From positions 1 to 22,804 of the forward strand of contig CAZFQJ010000008.1 in the NCBI GenBank assembly GCA_964520875.1: a stretch of 22,804 nucleotides of DNA. The letters are read 5' to 3'. The first letter of the stretch is position 1, and each line of letters begins with the position of its first letter. The DNA comes from SIG673 sp964520875. Its GTDB lineage: Bacteria > Bacillota > Clostridia > Oscillospirales > CAG-272. Shown here in pieces: positions 16,226-22,804 of the stretch. The notes beneath the pieces were generated by a model. That model searched no databases. It worked only from the letters and a program-made list of their open reading frames with translations, and had not been told where the DNA came from. The position numbers and the translations under genes are program-made.

Positions 16226-16276
16226 TTTACGCGCGCGCGATAAGATCTTAAAACGAAAAGAAAGGAGCCGCATGCA

Positions 16277-17866
16277 ATGCACCAGGCATTATACAGAAAA
16301 TGGAGACCGAAGAGCTTTGACTCGGTATGGGGACAGGATCACATAACGTCTGTACTCAGGTACGAGATAAGCACCGGAAAATACAGTCATGCGTATCTTT
16401 TCTGCGGATCGCACGGAGTAGGAAAAACGACGTGTGCAAAACTGCTCGCAAAGGCAGTCAATTGCCTCGATCCGCAAAACGGAGACCCTTGCGGAAAATG
16501 CGAGGCTTGCAAAGCGATAGACAGCGAGCTTGCTACGGACGTCGTCGAAATGGACGCGGCTTCAAACACCGGAGTCGATTATATAAGAGATATACGCGAG
16601 ACCGTAATGTACGCCCCCTCGGCGCTCAAAAACAGAGTCTATATCATCGACGAGGTACACATGCTCACTCAGAGCGCGTTCAACGCTCTTTTAAAAACGC
16701 TCGAAGAACCTCCGTCGAACGTCGTATTCATACTCGCAACGACGGAACAACATAAGATCCCCGCAACGATACTTTCAAGATGTCAGAAATTCGAATTCAG
16801 AAAGATTGCCACGGGCGTAATAGCCGACAGACTTCTCTATATATCGGAAAACGAGGGCATAAGCATAACCCCGGACGCCGCCAAAACGATAGCCAAAATG
16901 TCGCAGGGCGGAATGAGAGACGCCATAAGTCTGCTTGAACTGTGTGCGGGCGACGGAAAAGAAGTCACCGTCCAAACGGTAAGAGCGGTCACCGGCGCAC
17001 TCGGACGCGATCAGGCGATAAGGACCGCAAAAGCGGTAATAGCGAAGGATACGGACGCTCTGTTCTCGATGACCGAGGAGATTGCGTCATCGGCAAAGGA
17101 GATCTCTGTGTTTTGGCAAGAGCTTGCGGATCTTTACCGCGACATGCTCGTATTCAAGACGACAAAGGATCCTTCCGCATATCTCGATCTTACCGACGAT
17201 GAGACAACTACGCTCTCTGAGCTTGCAAACGCGCTTTCAACTCCGTGTATCATGCGACATTGCAGACTTATAGAGAACGCTTTTACGGATATGCAGAGAA
17301 ACGGCGCTTCGAAACGCATATGCGCCGAAATGGCGCTTCTTAAAATGTGCGACGAAAAGCTCGACGCTCTGCCGGAGGGTATCGTTTCAAGGATATCCGC
17401 GCTTGAAGAAAAGCTTGCGGCGCTCGCCTCGGGCGCCGTGACCGTAAATCCCGCGGTCTCAGCCCCCGTAGCGGCGGCTAAGGATACCGTGATGTTCAAA
17501 AAATCCGTCGTTTCGGAAAAGATACCGGAAACGGTATCGCCCGCCGAGAGCAAAAAGGCGGTACGCACGGGACTTAAACCCATAACATGGTGGATAGAGG
17601 CGGTAAAACGGACATCTGAGACCAATCCTTCCATGGCGCCGTTTATGAAGCTTTCAAAAGCATACGAGGACGGAAATAAGATACTTATCCGCGTGGAAGG
17701 CGGAATAGCCGCGGTAATGCTCGACACCCCGGAGATGAAGAACGCTCTTTCCGAGCTTTCGACTGTAATAACGGGAAAGACGGTCCCGCCGAGCGCATTT
17801 GAGTTCCGCGAGGTCGCGCGAGACGAAGACTCTTCCCCCATAGACGAGCTTACAAACGAGCTTTAA
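16277..17866 (+). CDS. dnaX: DNA polymerase III subunit gamma/tau (clamp loader)
   Basis: The ATPase of the clamp loader that places the beta clamp on primed DNA. Residues show YRKWRPKSFD at the N terminus, Walker A GSHGVGKTT (44-52), zinc ligands C63, C72, C75 and C78, Walker B VYIIDEVHM (121-129), and the sensor/arginine-finger segment ATTEQHKIPATILSRCQKF. The C-terminal part from about 370 is the low-conservation linker and tau-specific domain. Length of 529 is on the short side for DnaX. The ATG at 16277 follows AAAGGAG by 9 nt. A possible frameshift signal is present around codons 408-427 (see findings). It is followed by ybaB and recR, the usual order. Confidence 0.97.
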   Translation: MHQALYRKWRPKSFDSVWGQDHITSVLRYEISTGKYSHAYLFCGSHGVGKTTCAKLLAKAVNCLDPQNGDPCGKCEACKAIDSELATDVVEMDAASNTGVDYIRDIRETVMYAPSALKNRVYIIDEVHMLTQSAFNALLKTLEEPPSNVVFILATTEQHKIPATILSRCQKFEFRKIATGVIADRLLYISENEGISITPDAAKTIAKMSQGGMRDAISLLELCAGDGKEVTVQTVRAVTGALGRDQAIRTAKAVIAKDTDALFSMTEEIASSAKEISVFWQELADLYRDMLVFKTTKDPSAYLDLTDDETTTLSELANALSTPCIMRHCRLIENAFTDMQRNGASKRICAEMALLKMCDEKLDALPEGIVSRISALEEKLAALASGAVTVNPAVSAPVAAAKDTVMFKKSVVSEKIPETVSPAESKKAVRTGLKPITWWIEAVKRTSETNPSMAPFMKLSKAYEDGNKILIRVEGGIAAVMLDTPEMKNALSELSTVITGKTVPPSAFEFREVARDEDSSPIDELTNEL

Positions 17867-17905
17867 ATCAGTAACGAAATCATAAAAAGCAAGGAGAACA
17901 CATAG

Positions 17906-18259
17906 ATGAAAGCAAGAATACCGAAGGAATACACGAGCGGTCCCGCAAATATGCAGAGCATGCTGAAGCAGGCACAGAAAATGCAGGAGCAAATGGCGGA
18001 AACTCAAGCCGAGCTTGAAGCCAAGGAATACGAGATAAAAGCGGGCGGCGGCGCGGTCGTGGTAAAGATCAACGGCAAAAAAGAGATACTTTCCATAGAC
18101 ATAAGCCCCGATATAGTCGATCCCGACGATATAGAAACGCTCTCCGACGTTATAACCGCGGGAGTCAACGAAGCGATAAAGACCGTAGAGGACGCTTCAA
18201 GCTCCGAAATGTCCAAGATAACGGGCGGTATGGGCGGAATGATGCCCGGTCTCTTCTGA
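17906..18259 (+). CDS. ybaB: Nucleoid-associated protein, YbaB/EbfC family
   Basis: A 117-residue DNA-binding protein of the YbaB/EbfC family, dimeric in known members and associated with the nucleoid. The coiled N-terminal helix (MQSMLKQAQKMQEQMAETQAEL) and the central AGGGAVVVKINGKKEILSIDISP strand region are typical, and the Gly/Met-rich tail (GGMGGMMPG) is standard. The ATG at 17906 has an AAGGAG site. It lies 39 nt after dnaX and 4 nt before recR, the conserved trio. Confidence 0.96.
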   Translation: MKARIPKEYTSGPANMQSMLKQAQKMQEQMAETQAELEAKEYEIKAGGGAVVVKINGKKEILSIDISPDIVDPDDIETLSDVITAGVNEAIKTVEDASSSEMSKITGGMGGMMPGLF

Positions 18260-18263
18260 TAAC

Positions 18264-18866
18264 ATGGGAGAATTCATACTTCCGCTCGAAAAAATGGTGG
18301 AAGCGTTCAGACGGCTTCCGGGAGTAGGAAGAAAGAGCGCGGAAAGAATGGCGTTCGGCATGCTTGAAATGTCGGACGAGCAGGCTTCGGACTTCCTTTC
18401 CGCAATAGCAGACGGAAGATCCTCGATACATTCGTGCGCCGAATGCGGAAACATGACCGCTGGCGAGCTTTGCCCGATATGCTCTGACGCCGCTCGCGAC
18501 CGCACCCTCGTATGCGTGGTCGAAGATCCGAAGGCGATCCAATCATTCGAAAAAATAAAAGAATACACAGGCGTCTACCACGTTCTCGGCGGTTGCCTTT
18601 CGCCTCGTAACGGTAAAGGTCCCGAGGATCTTAACATATCCTCGCTTATCGAAAGGATAAAGAAGAACGACGTAAAAGAGGTAATGATAGCCACGAACGC
18701 TACGATCGAAGGCGAGACGACCGCCATGTACCTTTCGCGTATAATAAGACCTCTCGGCGTAAAGATAACGCGTCTCGCATACGGTATCCCGGTAGGCGCG
18801 GATATAGAATACGCGGACAAGCTGACGCTGCTGAGAGCTATCGAAGGCAGACGCGAATTTCTGTGA
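18264..18866 (+). CDS. recR: Recombination mediator RecR
   Basis: RecR acts with RecO (and RecF) to load RecA at single-strand gaps. The 200-residue protein has the usual layout: helix-hairpin-helix around 13-31 (FRRLPGVGRKSAERMA), a C4 zinc finger (C58, C61, C70, C73), a Toprim domain starting LVCVVEDPKAI, and the C-terminal YGIPVGADIEYAD Walker B-like segment. It starts 4 nt after ybaB. I see no Shine-Dalgarno sequence just before its ATG, so translation probably depends on coupling to ybaB. Confidence 0.97.
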   Translation: MGEFILPLEKMVEAFRRLPGVGRKSAERMAFGMLEMSDEQASDFLSAIADGRSSIHSCAECGNMTAGELCPICSDAARDRTLVCVVEDPKAIQSFEKIKEYTGVYHVLGGCLSPRNGKGPEDLNISSLIERIKKNDVKEVMIATNATIEGETTAMYLSRIIRPLGVKITRLAYGIPVGADIEYADKLTLLRAIEGRREFL

Positions 18867-18893
18867 TCCGATACCAAAATGATGAAACAAAAG

Positions 18894-18936
18894 CACGGAC
18901 TTTTCGTTTTACCGAAGAGTCCGCTGTTGTTATTTT
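18894..18936 (+). terminator. Probable terminator after dnaX-ybaB-recR
   Basis: CGGACTTTTCG (18896-18906) pairs with CGAAGAGTCCG (18913-18923) over 11 bp including one G-U pair, with a 6-nt loop, then CTGTTGTTATTTT. The U tract is interrupted, so some read-through into pcrA is possible. No other clear signal is seen in the 18867-18990 gap. Confidence 0.7.
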
Positions 18937-18990
18937 AATGATAAAGCAACAGACAAACTCACCCACAGATCGGAAAGGCAAGCAACAACA

Positions 18991-21372
18991 ATGAAAAACG
19001 AAAGATTTACAAACGCCAAGCGCAGACTTTTCGAAAAGCTTTACGACCATTTAAACGAAAAACAACGTGAGGCGGTATTCACCGTGAACGGTCCTCTTCT
19101 CATACTTGCCGGCGCGGGAAGCGGAAAGACCACCGTTCTCGTCAACCGCATAGGATACATGATACGCTACGGTAACGCTTATATGAGCGAAAGCGCTCCC
19201 GACGGTATCACCGAGAGCGAGATAGCGGGACTCGAAAACGCGATAAAGCTCGATAAAAAGGATATTGCCGTCCTTCTTGACCGTTACGCTTGCGAAAAAG
19301 TCCCCGCATGGAGCATTTTGAGCATAACGTTCACCAACAAAGCGGCGGGAGAAATGAAAGCGCGTCTCGAAAAGCAGATAGGCGAGGAAGCTTCTCAGAT
19401 ATGGGCGGGAACCTTCCATTCCGTCTGCGTAAGACTGCTGCGCCGTTTCGCGGAAAAAACTGACTACGGCTCCGGCTTTACAATATACGATTCGGACGAT
19501 CAGAAAAAGCTCATGATCTCCGTATTAAAGGACACAAATACGGACGACAAGATGTTTCAGCCGAAATCCGTGCTCGGTTTCATCAGCCGCGCAAAGGACA
19601 AACTGCTTACTCCGTCCGACTGTGCAAAGGAAGCAAAGGACTTCAGAGAGAGCAAGATGTCGGAGCTTTATTCCGAATACCAAAAGCGTCTTAAGGCTTC
19701 GAACGCGCTCGATTTCGACGATATAATAATGCAGACCGTTACGCTCCTTCAAAACGACGGCGAGGTGCTCTCCTTCTGCCAGAACCGCTTCAAATACGTT
19801 TGCGTCGACGAATATCAGGACACCAACCACGCCCAATTCGTGCTTACCGAGCTTATATCTCATAAATACGGTAACTTAATGGTAGTCGGAGACGACGATC
19901 AGAGTATATACCGCTTCCGCGGAGCGGACATAGAAAATATACTGAATTTCGACCGCGAGATAGAAAACGCAAACGTTATCAAGTTGGAACAAAACTACCG
20001 TTCAACCAAGGCGATACTCGATACCGCAAACTCCATTATAAAGAACAATGTGAACCGTCACGGTAAAGAGCTTTGGACGAGCAAGGACGGCGGCACGCCC
20101 GTATCACTGCGTAGGCTGGAAAATCAAAACGAAGAAGCGCGTTACATAGTCAACACCATAGCGGATCTGAAAAAGAAGGAAGGAAGGTCTCTTAACGACT
20201 TCGCCGTGCTTTACAGAATAAACGCCATGTCGAACAGTATAGAAGGCGCGCTTGCGAGGAGCGGTATTCCCTACCGAGTCCTCGGCGGACTTCGTTTCTA
20301 CGAACGTAAAGAGATAAAGGATATACTTGCATATCTGTGCGTTATAAACAATCCTTCGGACAATCTGAGACTTCAGCGCATAATAAACGAACCGAAGCGA
20401 AAGATAGGAGATTCGACCGTAAACGCCGTAGCGGAGCTTGCAAAGCGCTATAACGAATCTATGTTCGATATAATGAGGAACGCTTACAACCACGAAGCGC
20501 TCGCTAAGGTCGCTCCGAAGCTTACGGAATTTACAAAACTTATATTAGGACTCAGAGAGATCGCGGAATCCGAAAGCCTTGACGTCCTTATAGACAAGAC
20601 GCTCGATCTTACCGGTTACAGAGCCATGCTGAAGGCGGCGTCCGAGACCGAAGGCGAGACAAGGCTGGAGAACGCAAACGAGCTGATATCAAACGCCGTG
20701 GAGTTCACAAGCTCTCACGAGGATAGCTCTCTTAACGCGTTCCTCGAAGAGGTCGCGCTCGTCGCAGACATAGATAACTACGATCCCGAAGCCGAGGCGG
20801 TCGTGCTCATGACCGTACATAGCGCAAAGGGACTTGAATTTCCCGTAGTGTTCCTTCCCGGACTTGAAGAAGGTATCTTCCCGTCTCAGCAGTCATCTTA
20901 CGATCCGATCGAACTCGAAGAGGAGCGCAGGCTCGCCTACGTCGCGGTAACGCGCGCAAAGGAAAAGCTCTTCCTTACACATACAAAAGAGCGCCTTATG
21001 TACGGAAAAACGCAGTACAGTAAGCTTTCCAGATTCGTTTCCGAAATACCGCAAGAGCTTCTGGATCTCGAAAAAGAGCAGGAAGCCGAATCTGCCCCAG
21101 TTCGCGACCGCATGACCGCTCCGATCACAAAGCCGAAGCCCAGAGTATCCGACGAGCTTACGAAAAAGCCCTTCTCGGGAGTAGCTAAGTCGGAAAAGCA
21201 GCTCGAAACGTTTTCCGTCGGAGATATCGTCGAACATCACATCTTCGGAGTCGGAATGATAACATCCGCTCAGAGGCTCGGTCCCGATACCATGTACGAG
21301 ATAGCCTTCGATAATGTCGGAACGAAAAAGATGATGGCGACATACGCCAAGATAAAGCACCATAAAGAGTAA
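18991..21372 (+). CDS. pcrA: ATP-dependent DNA helicase PcrA (UvrD family)
   Basis: A superfamily 1A 3'-5' helicase for DNA repair, replication-fork and RNA polymerase clearing. Motifs: Q motif LNEKQREAV (21-29), Walker A AGAGSGKTT (40-48), motif Ia SITFTNKAAGEM, motif II DEYQDT (273-278), motif III GDDDQSIYRFRGA (300-312), motif IV/V region with VHSAKGLEF near 606-615, and motif VI AYVAVTRAKEKLFL. The last ~55 residues (FSVGDIVEHHIFGVGMI) are the C-terminal domain typical of Firmicutes PcrA. At 793 residues it is longer than the usual ~740, mostly because of an acidic insert at about 63-106 after motif I. The ATG at 18991 follows GGAAAGG. I see no clear terminator after it. Confidence 0.97.
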   Translation: MKNERFTNAKRRLFEKLYDHLNEKQREAVFTVNGPLLILAGAGSGKTTVLVNRIGYMIRYGNAYMSESAPDGITESEIAGLENAIKLDKKDIAVLLDRYACEKVPAWSILSITFTNKAAGEMKARLEKQIGEEASQIWAGTFHSVCVRLLRRFAEKTDYGSGFTIYDSDDQKKLMISVLKDTNTDDKMFQPKSVLGFISRAKDKLLTPSDCAKEAKDFRESKMSELYSEYQKRLKASNALDFDDIIMQTVTLLQNDGEVLSFCQNRFKYVCVDEYQDTNHAQFVLTELISHKYGNLMVVGDDDQSIYRFRGADIENILNFDREIENANVIKLEQNYRSTKAILDTANSIIKNNVNRHGKELWTSKDGGTPVSLRRLENQNEEARYIVNTIADLKKKEGRSLNDFAVLYRINAMSNSIEGALARSGIPYRVLGGLRFYERKEIKDILAYLCVINNPSDNLRLQRIINEPKRKIGDSTVNAVAELAKRYNESMFDIMRNAYNHEALAKVAPKLTEFTKLILGLREIAESESLDVLIDKTLDLTGYRAMLKAASETEGETRLENANELISNAVEFTSSHEDSSLNAFLEEVALVADIDNYDPEAEAVVLMTVHSAKGLEFPVVFLPGLEEGIFPSQQSSYDPIELEEERRLAYVAVTRAKEKLFLTHTKERLMYGKTQYSKLSRFVSEIPQELLDLEKEQEAESAPVRDRMTAPITKPKPRVSDELTKKPFSGVAKSEKQLETFSVGDIVEHHIFGVGMITSAQRLGPDTMYEIAFDNVGTKKMMATYAKIKHHKE

Positions 21373-21419
21373 AAGGCGTTTTTTAATCCATTTTACACGG
21401 ATTTATTTCGATAATCCTA

Positions 21420-21448
21420 TTGACAAATATGAGAAATAATGCTATCAT
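21420..21448 (+). promoter_or_regulatory. Promoter of the oxidoreductase gene
   Basis: A perfect -35 TTGACA (21420-21425) and TATCAT -10 (21443-21448) have a 17-bp spacer. The leader is about 36 nt and contains the AAGGAGA ribosome binding site (21477-21483) 7 nt before the ATG. Confidence 0.85.
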
Positions 21449-21490
21449 TTAAACGAACATCATAACATTGTTTGCTAAGGAGATTTTATA

Positions 21491-22534
21491 ATGAAAAAGA
21501 ACGTTACCATAATAGGATACGGCGGACAAGGCGGCTGGCACGCAGGTCACGCGCTTAAGAGCGACGTCGTTTCTCTTCTCGGAATATACGATATAGACGA
21601 AAAGAAGTCCGAGCTTGCAAGATCAAGAGGCATACATGCGTATTCCTCGCTTGACGAGGCTCTTGCCGATCCCAAGTGCGATATAATAGTTGTCGCAACG
21701 CCCAACGATTGTCACGAAGAGATCGTTATAAAGGCGCTCAAAGCCGGTAAGAACGTAGTATGCGAAAAACCGGTCGAAATGAGCGTTGCGTCTCTTGACA
21801 GAATGCTCGCGGCGGCAAAGGAGAGCGGAAAGCTCTTCACGGTCCACCAAAACAGACGTTGGGACGTCGATTACCTTGCTATGAAGAAGATAATCGCCGA
21901 CGGGGATATCGGAGACGTTATCAGAATAGAATCAAGGATCCACGGTTCAAGGGGCATTCCTTCCGACTGGAGATGCCACAAGCCTCAGGGCGGCGGAATG
22001 ATACTTGACTGGGGCGTACACCTTATAGACCAGATGCTCCAGCTCATTCCCGAAAAGATAACCAAGGTCTCCTGCGATATCACAAACATCACTACCGACG
22101 AGGTAGACGACGGCTTCCGTCTCAACCTTTATTTCGAAAGCGGAAAGACCGCTTATGTCGAAGTCGGAACCTTCAACTTCCTTCCCCTTCCGAGATTCTA
22201 CATGCAGTGCAAGAAGGGTAGCGCCAAGATCGAAGATTGGAGACAGAACGCGGTAGTCGCAAAGTGTCTTGCCTGGCACGAGAGCGACGTCGTTCCGGTC
22301 CAGACCGCGGCGGGAATAACAAAGACCATGGCTCCGAGAGACGAGATAACTCTTAAGACCTACGAGATAGATCGTCCCGAATCCGATGTACACGATTTTT
22401 ACAGAAATCTCGTAAAGGCTATCGACGGCAAGGAAGAACAGATAGTAAAGCATTGCGAGATAAGACGAGTACTTTCCGTAATGGAAGCTTGCTTTAAGTC
22501 GGCAGAGCTCGGAAGACCCGTTGACTTCGAATAA
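21491..22534 (+). CDS. Gfo/Idh/MocA family NAD(P)-dependent oxidoreductase
   Basis: A 347-residue sugar or cyclitol dehydrogenase-like protein. The N-terminal Rossmann fold shows IIGYGGQGGWH (7-17), with Asp34/Asp36 after the second strand, VVATPNDCH (67-75) and the catalytic-loop CEKP (91-94). The C-terminal alpha/beta domain has GGGMILDWGVHLIDQ (167-181), supplying the Asp173/His177 pair expected in active members. No signal peptide, so cytosolic, unlike the Tat-exported relatives. It is a single-gene unit with its own promoter and terminator; there are no carbohydrate genes nearby in the window to point to a substrate. Family call is firm, substrate unknown. Confidence 0.93.
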   Translation: MKKNVTIIGYGGQGGWHAGHALKSDVVSLLGIYDIDEKKSELARSRGIHAYSSLDEALADPKCDIIVVATPNDCHEEIVIKALKAGKNVVCEKPVEMSVASLDRMLAAAKESGKLFTVHQNRRWDVDYLAMKKIIADGDIGDVIRIESRIHGSRGIPSDWRCHKPQGGGMILDWGVHLIDQMLQLIPEKITKVSCDITNITTDEVDDGFRLNLYFESGKTAYVEVGTFNFLPLPRFYMQCKKGSAKIEDWRQNAVVAKCLAWHESDVVPVQTAAGITKTMAPRDEITLKTYEIDRPESDVHDFYRNLVKAIDGKEEQIVKHCEIRRVLSVMEACFKSAELGRPVDFE

Positions 22535-22551
22535 TTTTATCCGAATATATC

Positions 22552-22585
22552 AAAAAAGAAAGACTCTCACGGGTCTTTCTTTTTT
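22552..22585 (+). terminator. Intrinsic terminator of the oxidoreductase gene
   Basis: AAAAAAGAAAGACTC pairs with GGGTCTTTCTTTTTT (15 bp, one G-U) around a TCAC loop, and runs directly into TTATTCTTT. It starts 17 nt past the stop codon. Confidence 0.92.
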
Positions 22586-22614
22586 ATTCTTTGATTTCCG
22601 CATAGCGTTATATA

Positions 22615-22804
22615 CTTCATTTCTTTTTCATTCTTTATATTCGCCTGTCATTGTAGGGCGTGGCTTACTCCCGTCATCTGTCATTCTGAGCGAAGGGCGA
22701 AGCCCGGAGTCGAAGAATCTTGATTCTTTCTAAAAACTTAGTTTTTATGATGAACTTCATTTCTTTTTCCTTCTTTAAAAAGAAAGAAAAAGAAACGAAG
22801 CAAA
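22615..22804. repeat. Mosaic of dispersed intergenic repeats at the right edge
   Basis: Three elements are stitched together. CTTCATTTCTTTTTC-TTCTTT occurs near 22616-22637 and again at 22755-22776. The second copy is one arm of a long inverted repeat (22755-22800) of about 22 bp per arm with a 2-nt centre, followed by CAAA, the same arrangement as the hairpin plus GCAAAAG at the 2925-3315 array. Between them lies GTCATTCTGAGCG at 22679-22691, running to CGAAGAATCTT at 22711-22721 with an internal GGGC-GAA-GCCC hairpin, a motif I recall as widely scattered between genes of gut bacteria. No protein-coding gene is credible here; the 22521-22733 frame crosses the terminator and these repeats. 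Confidence 0.75.

Noticed and set aside
15866..16346. Small reading frames on both strands within the SRP RNA gene
   Set aside because: The region is a structured RNA with promoter and terminator; the frames lack start signals and family features.
21373..21419. Terminator after pcrA
   Set aside because: There is a T run after GGCG but I find no stem before it.

Overview
The window reads as a chromosomal fragment of a low-to-mid GC Firmicute, most likely an uncultured gut Clostridia lineage (Oscillospirales/Christensenellales-like). This is inferred from the long Gram-positive type SRP RNA, a PcrA-type helicase with the Firmicutes C-terminal domain, AAAGGAG ribosome binding sites, clean sigma-A promoters, purE-purF-purM order, clostridial secreted proteins with CxxC/GH repeats and BspA-like leucine-rich repeats, and a SpoIID-like/peptidoglycan-binding gene cluster. 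No phage, insertion sequence, CRISPR array or tRNA gene was found.

Layout. (1) Bases 1-2854, minus strand: a purine operon read from a near-perfect promoter through purE, an intercistronic hairpin, purF and purM (cut by the window edge). (2) 2855-3350: an intergenic block with a four-unit 92-bp tandem repeat, each unit beginning with a perfect hairpin, then the terminator of the next gene. (3) 3362-9132, minus: one 1900-residue surface lipoprotein with its own promoter, built from Cys-rich repeats, three LamG-like domains, a carbohydrate-binding-like domain and C-terminal BspA-like LRRs. (4) 9333-13302, plus: a zinc uptake locus with a Fur-family regulator (Zur-like, TTG start), a His-rich metal-binding lipoprotein (ZnuA/AdcA type), ATPase, permease, and an unknown lipoprotein with two related halves; it ends at a bidirectional terminator. 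(5) 13354-15733, minus: three genes, namely a CnaB/carboxypeptidase-regulatory-like protein, a SpoIID-like protein with three peptidoglycan-binding units, and a small protein with two such units, none with a signal peptide. (6) 15877-18925, plus: SRP RNA with its own promoter and terminator, then dnaX-ybaB-recR. (7) 18991-21372: pcrA. (8) 21420-22585: a single Gfo/Idh/MocA oxidoreductase gene with promoter and terminator. (9) 22586-22804: a mosaic of dispersed intergenic repeats.

How it fits together. The purine genes act in one pathway. The zinc genes form a regulator plus transporter unit, with operator-like inverted repeats beside the regulator promoter; the big CxxC-rich lipoprotein is divergently transcribed from it. 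dnaX-ybaB-recR is the usual replication/recombination trio. The points most worth a second look are the signal-less SpoIID/PG-binding/CnaB-like cluster, a five-base loop in place of the SRP RNA GGAA tetraloop, a possible dnaX frameshift signal, the extra lipoprotein in the zinc operon, and the hairpin between purE and purF.
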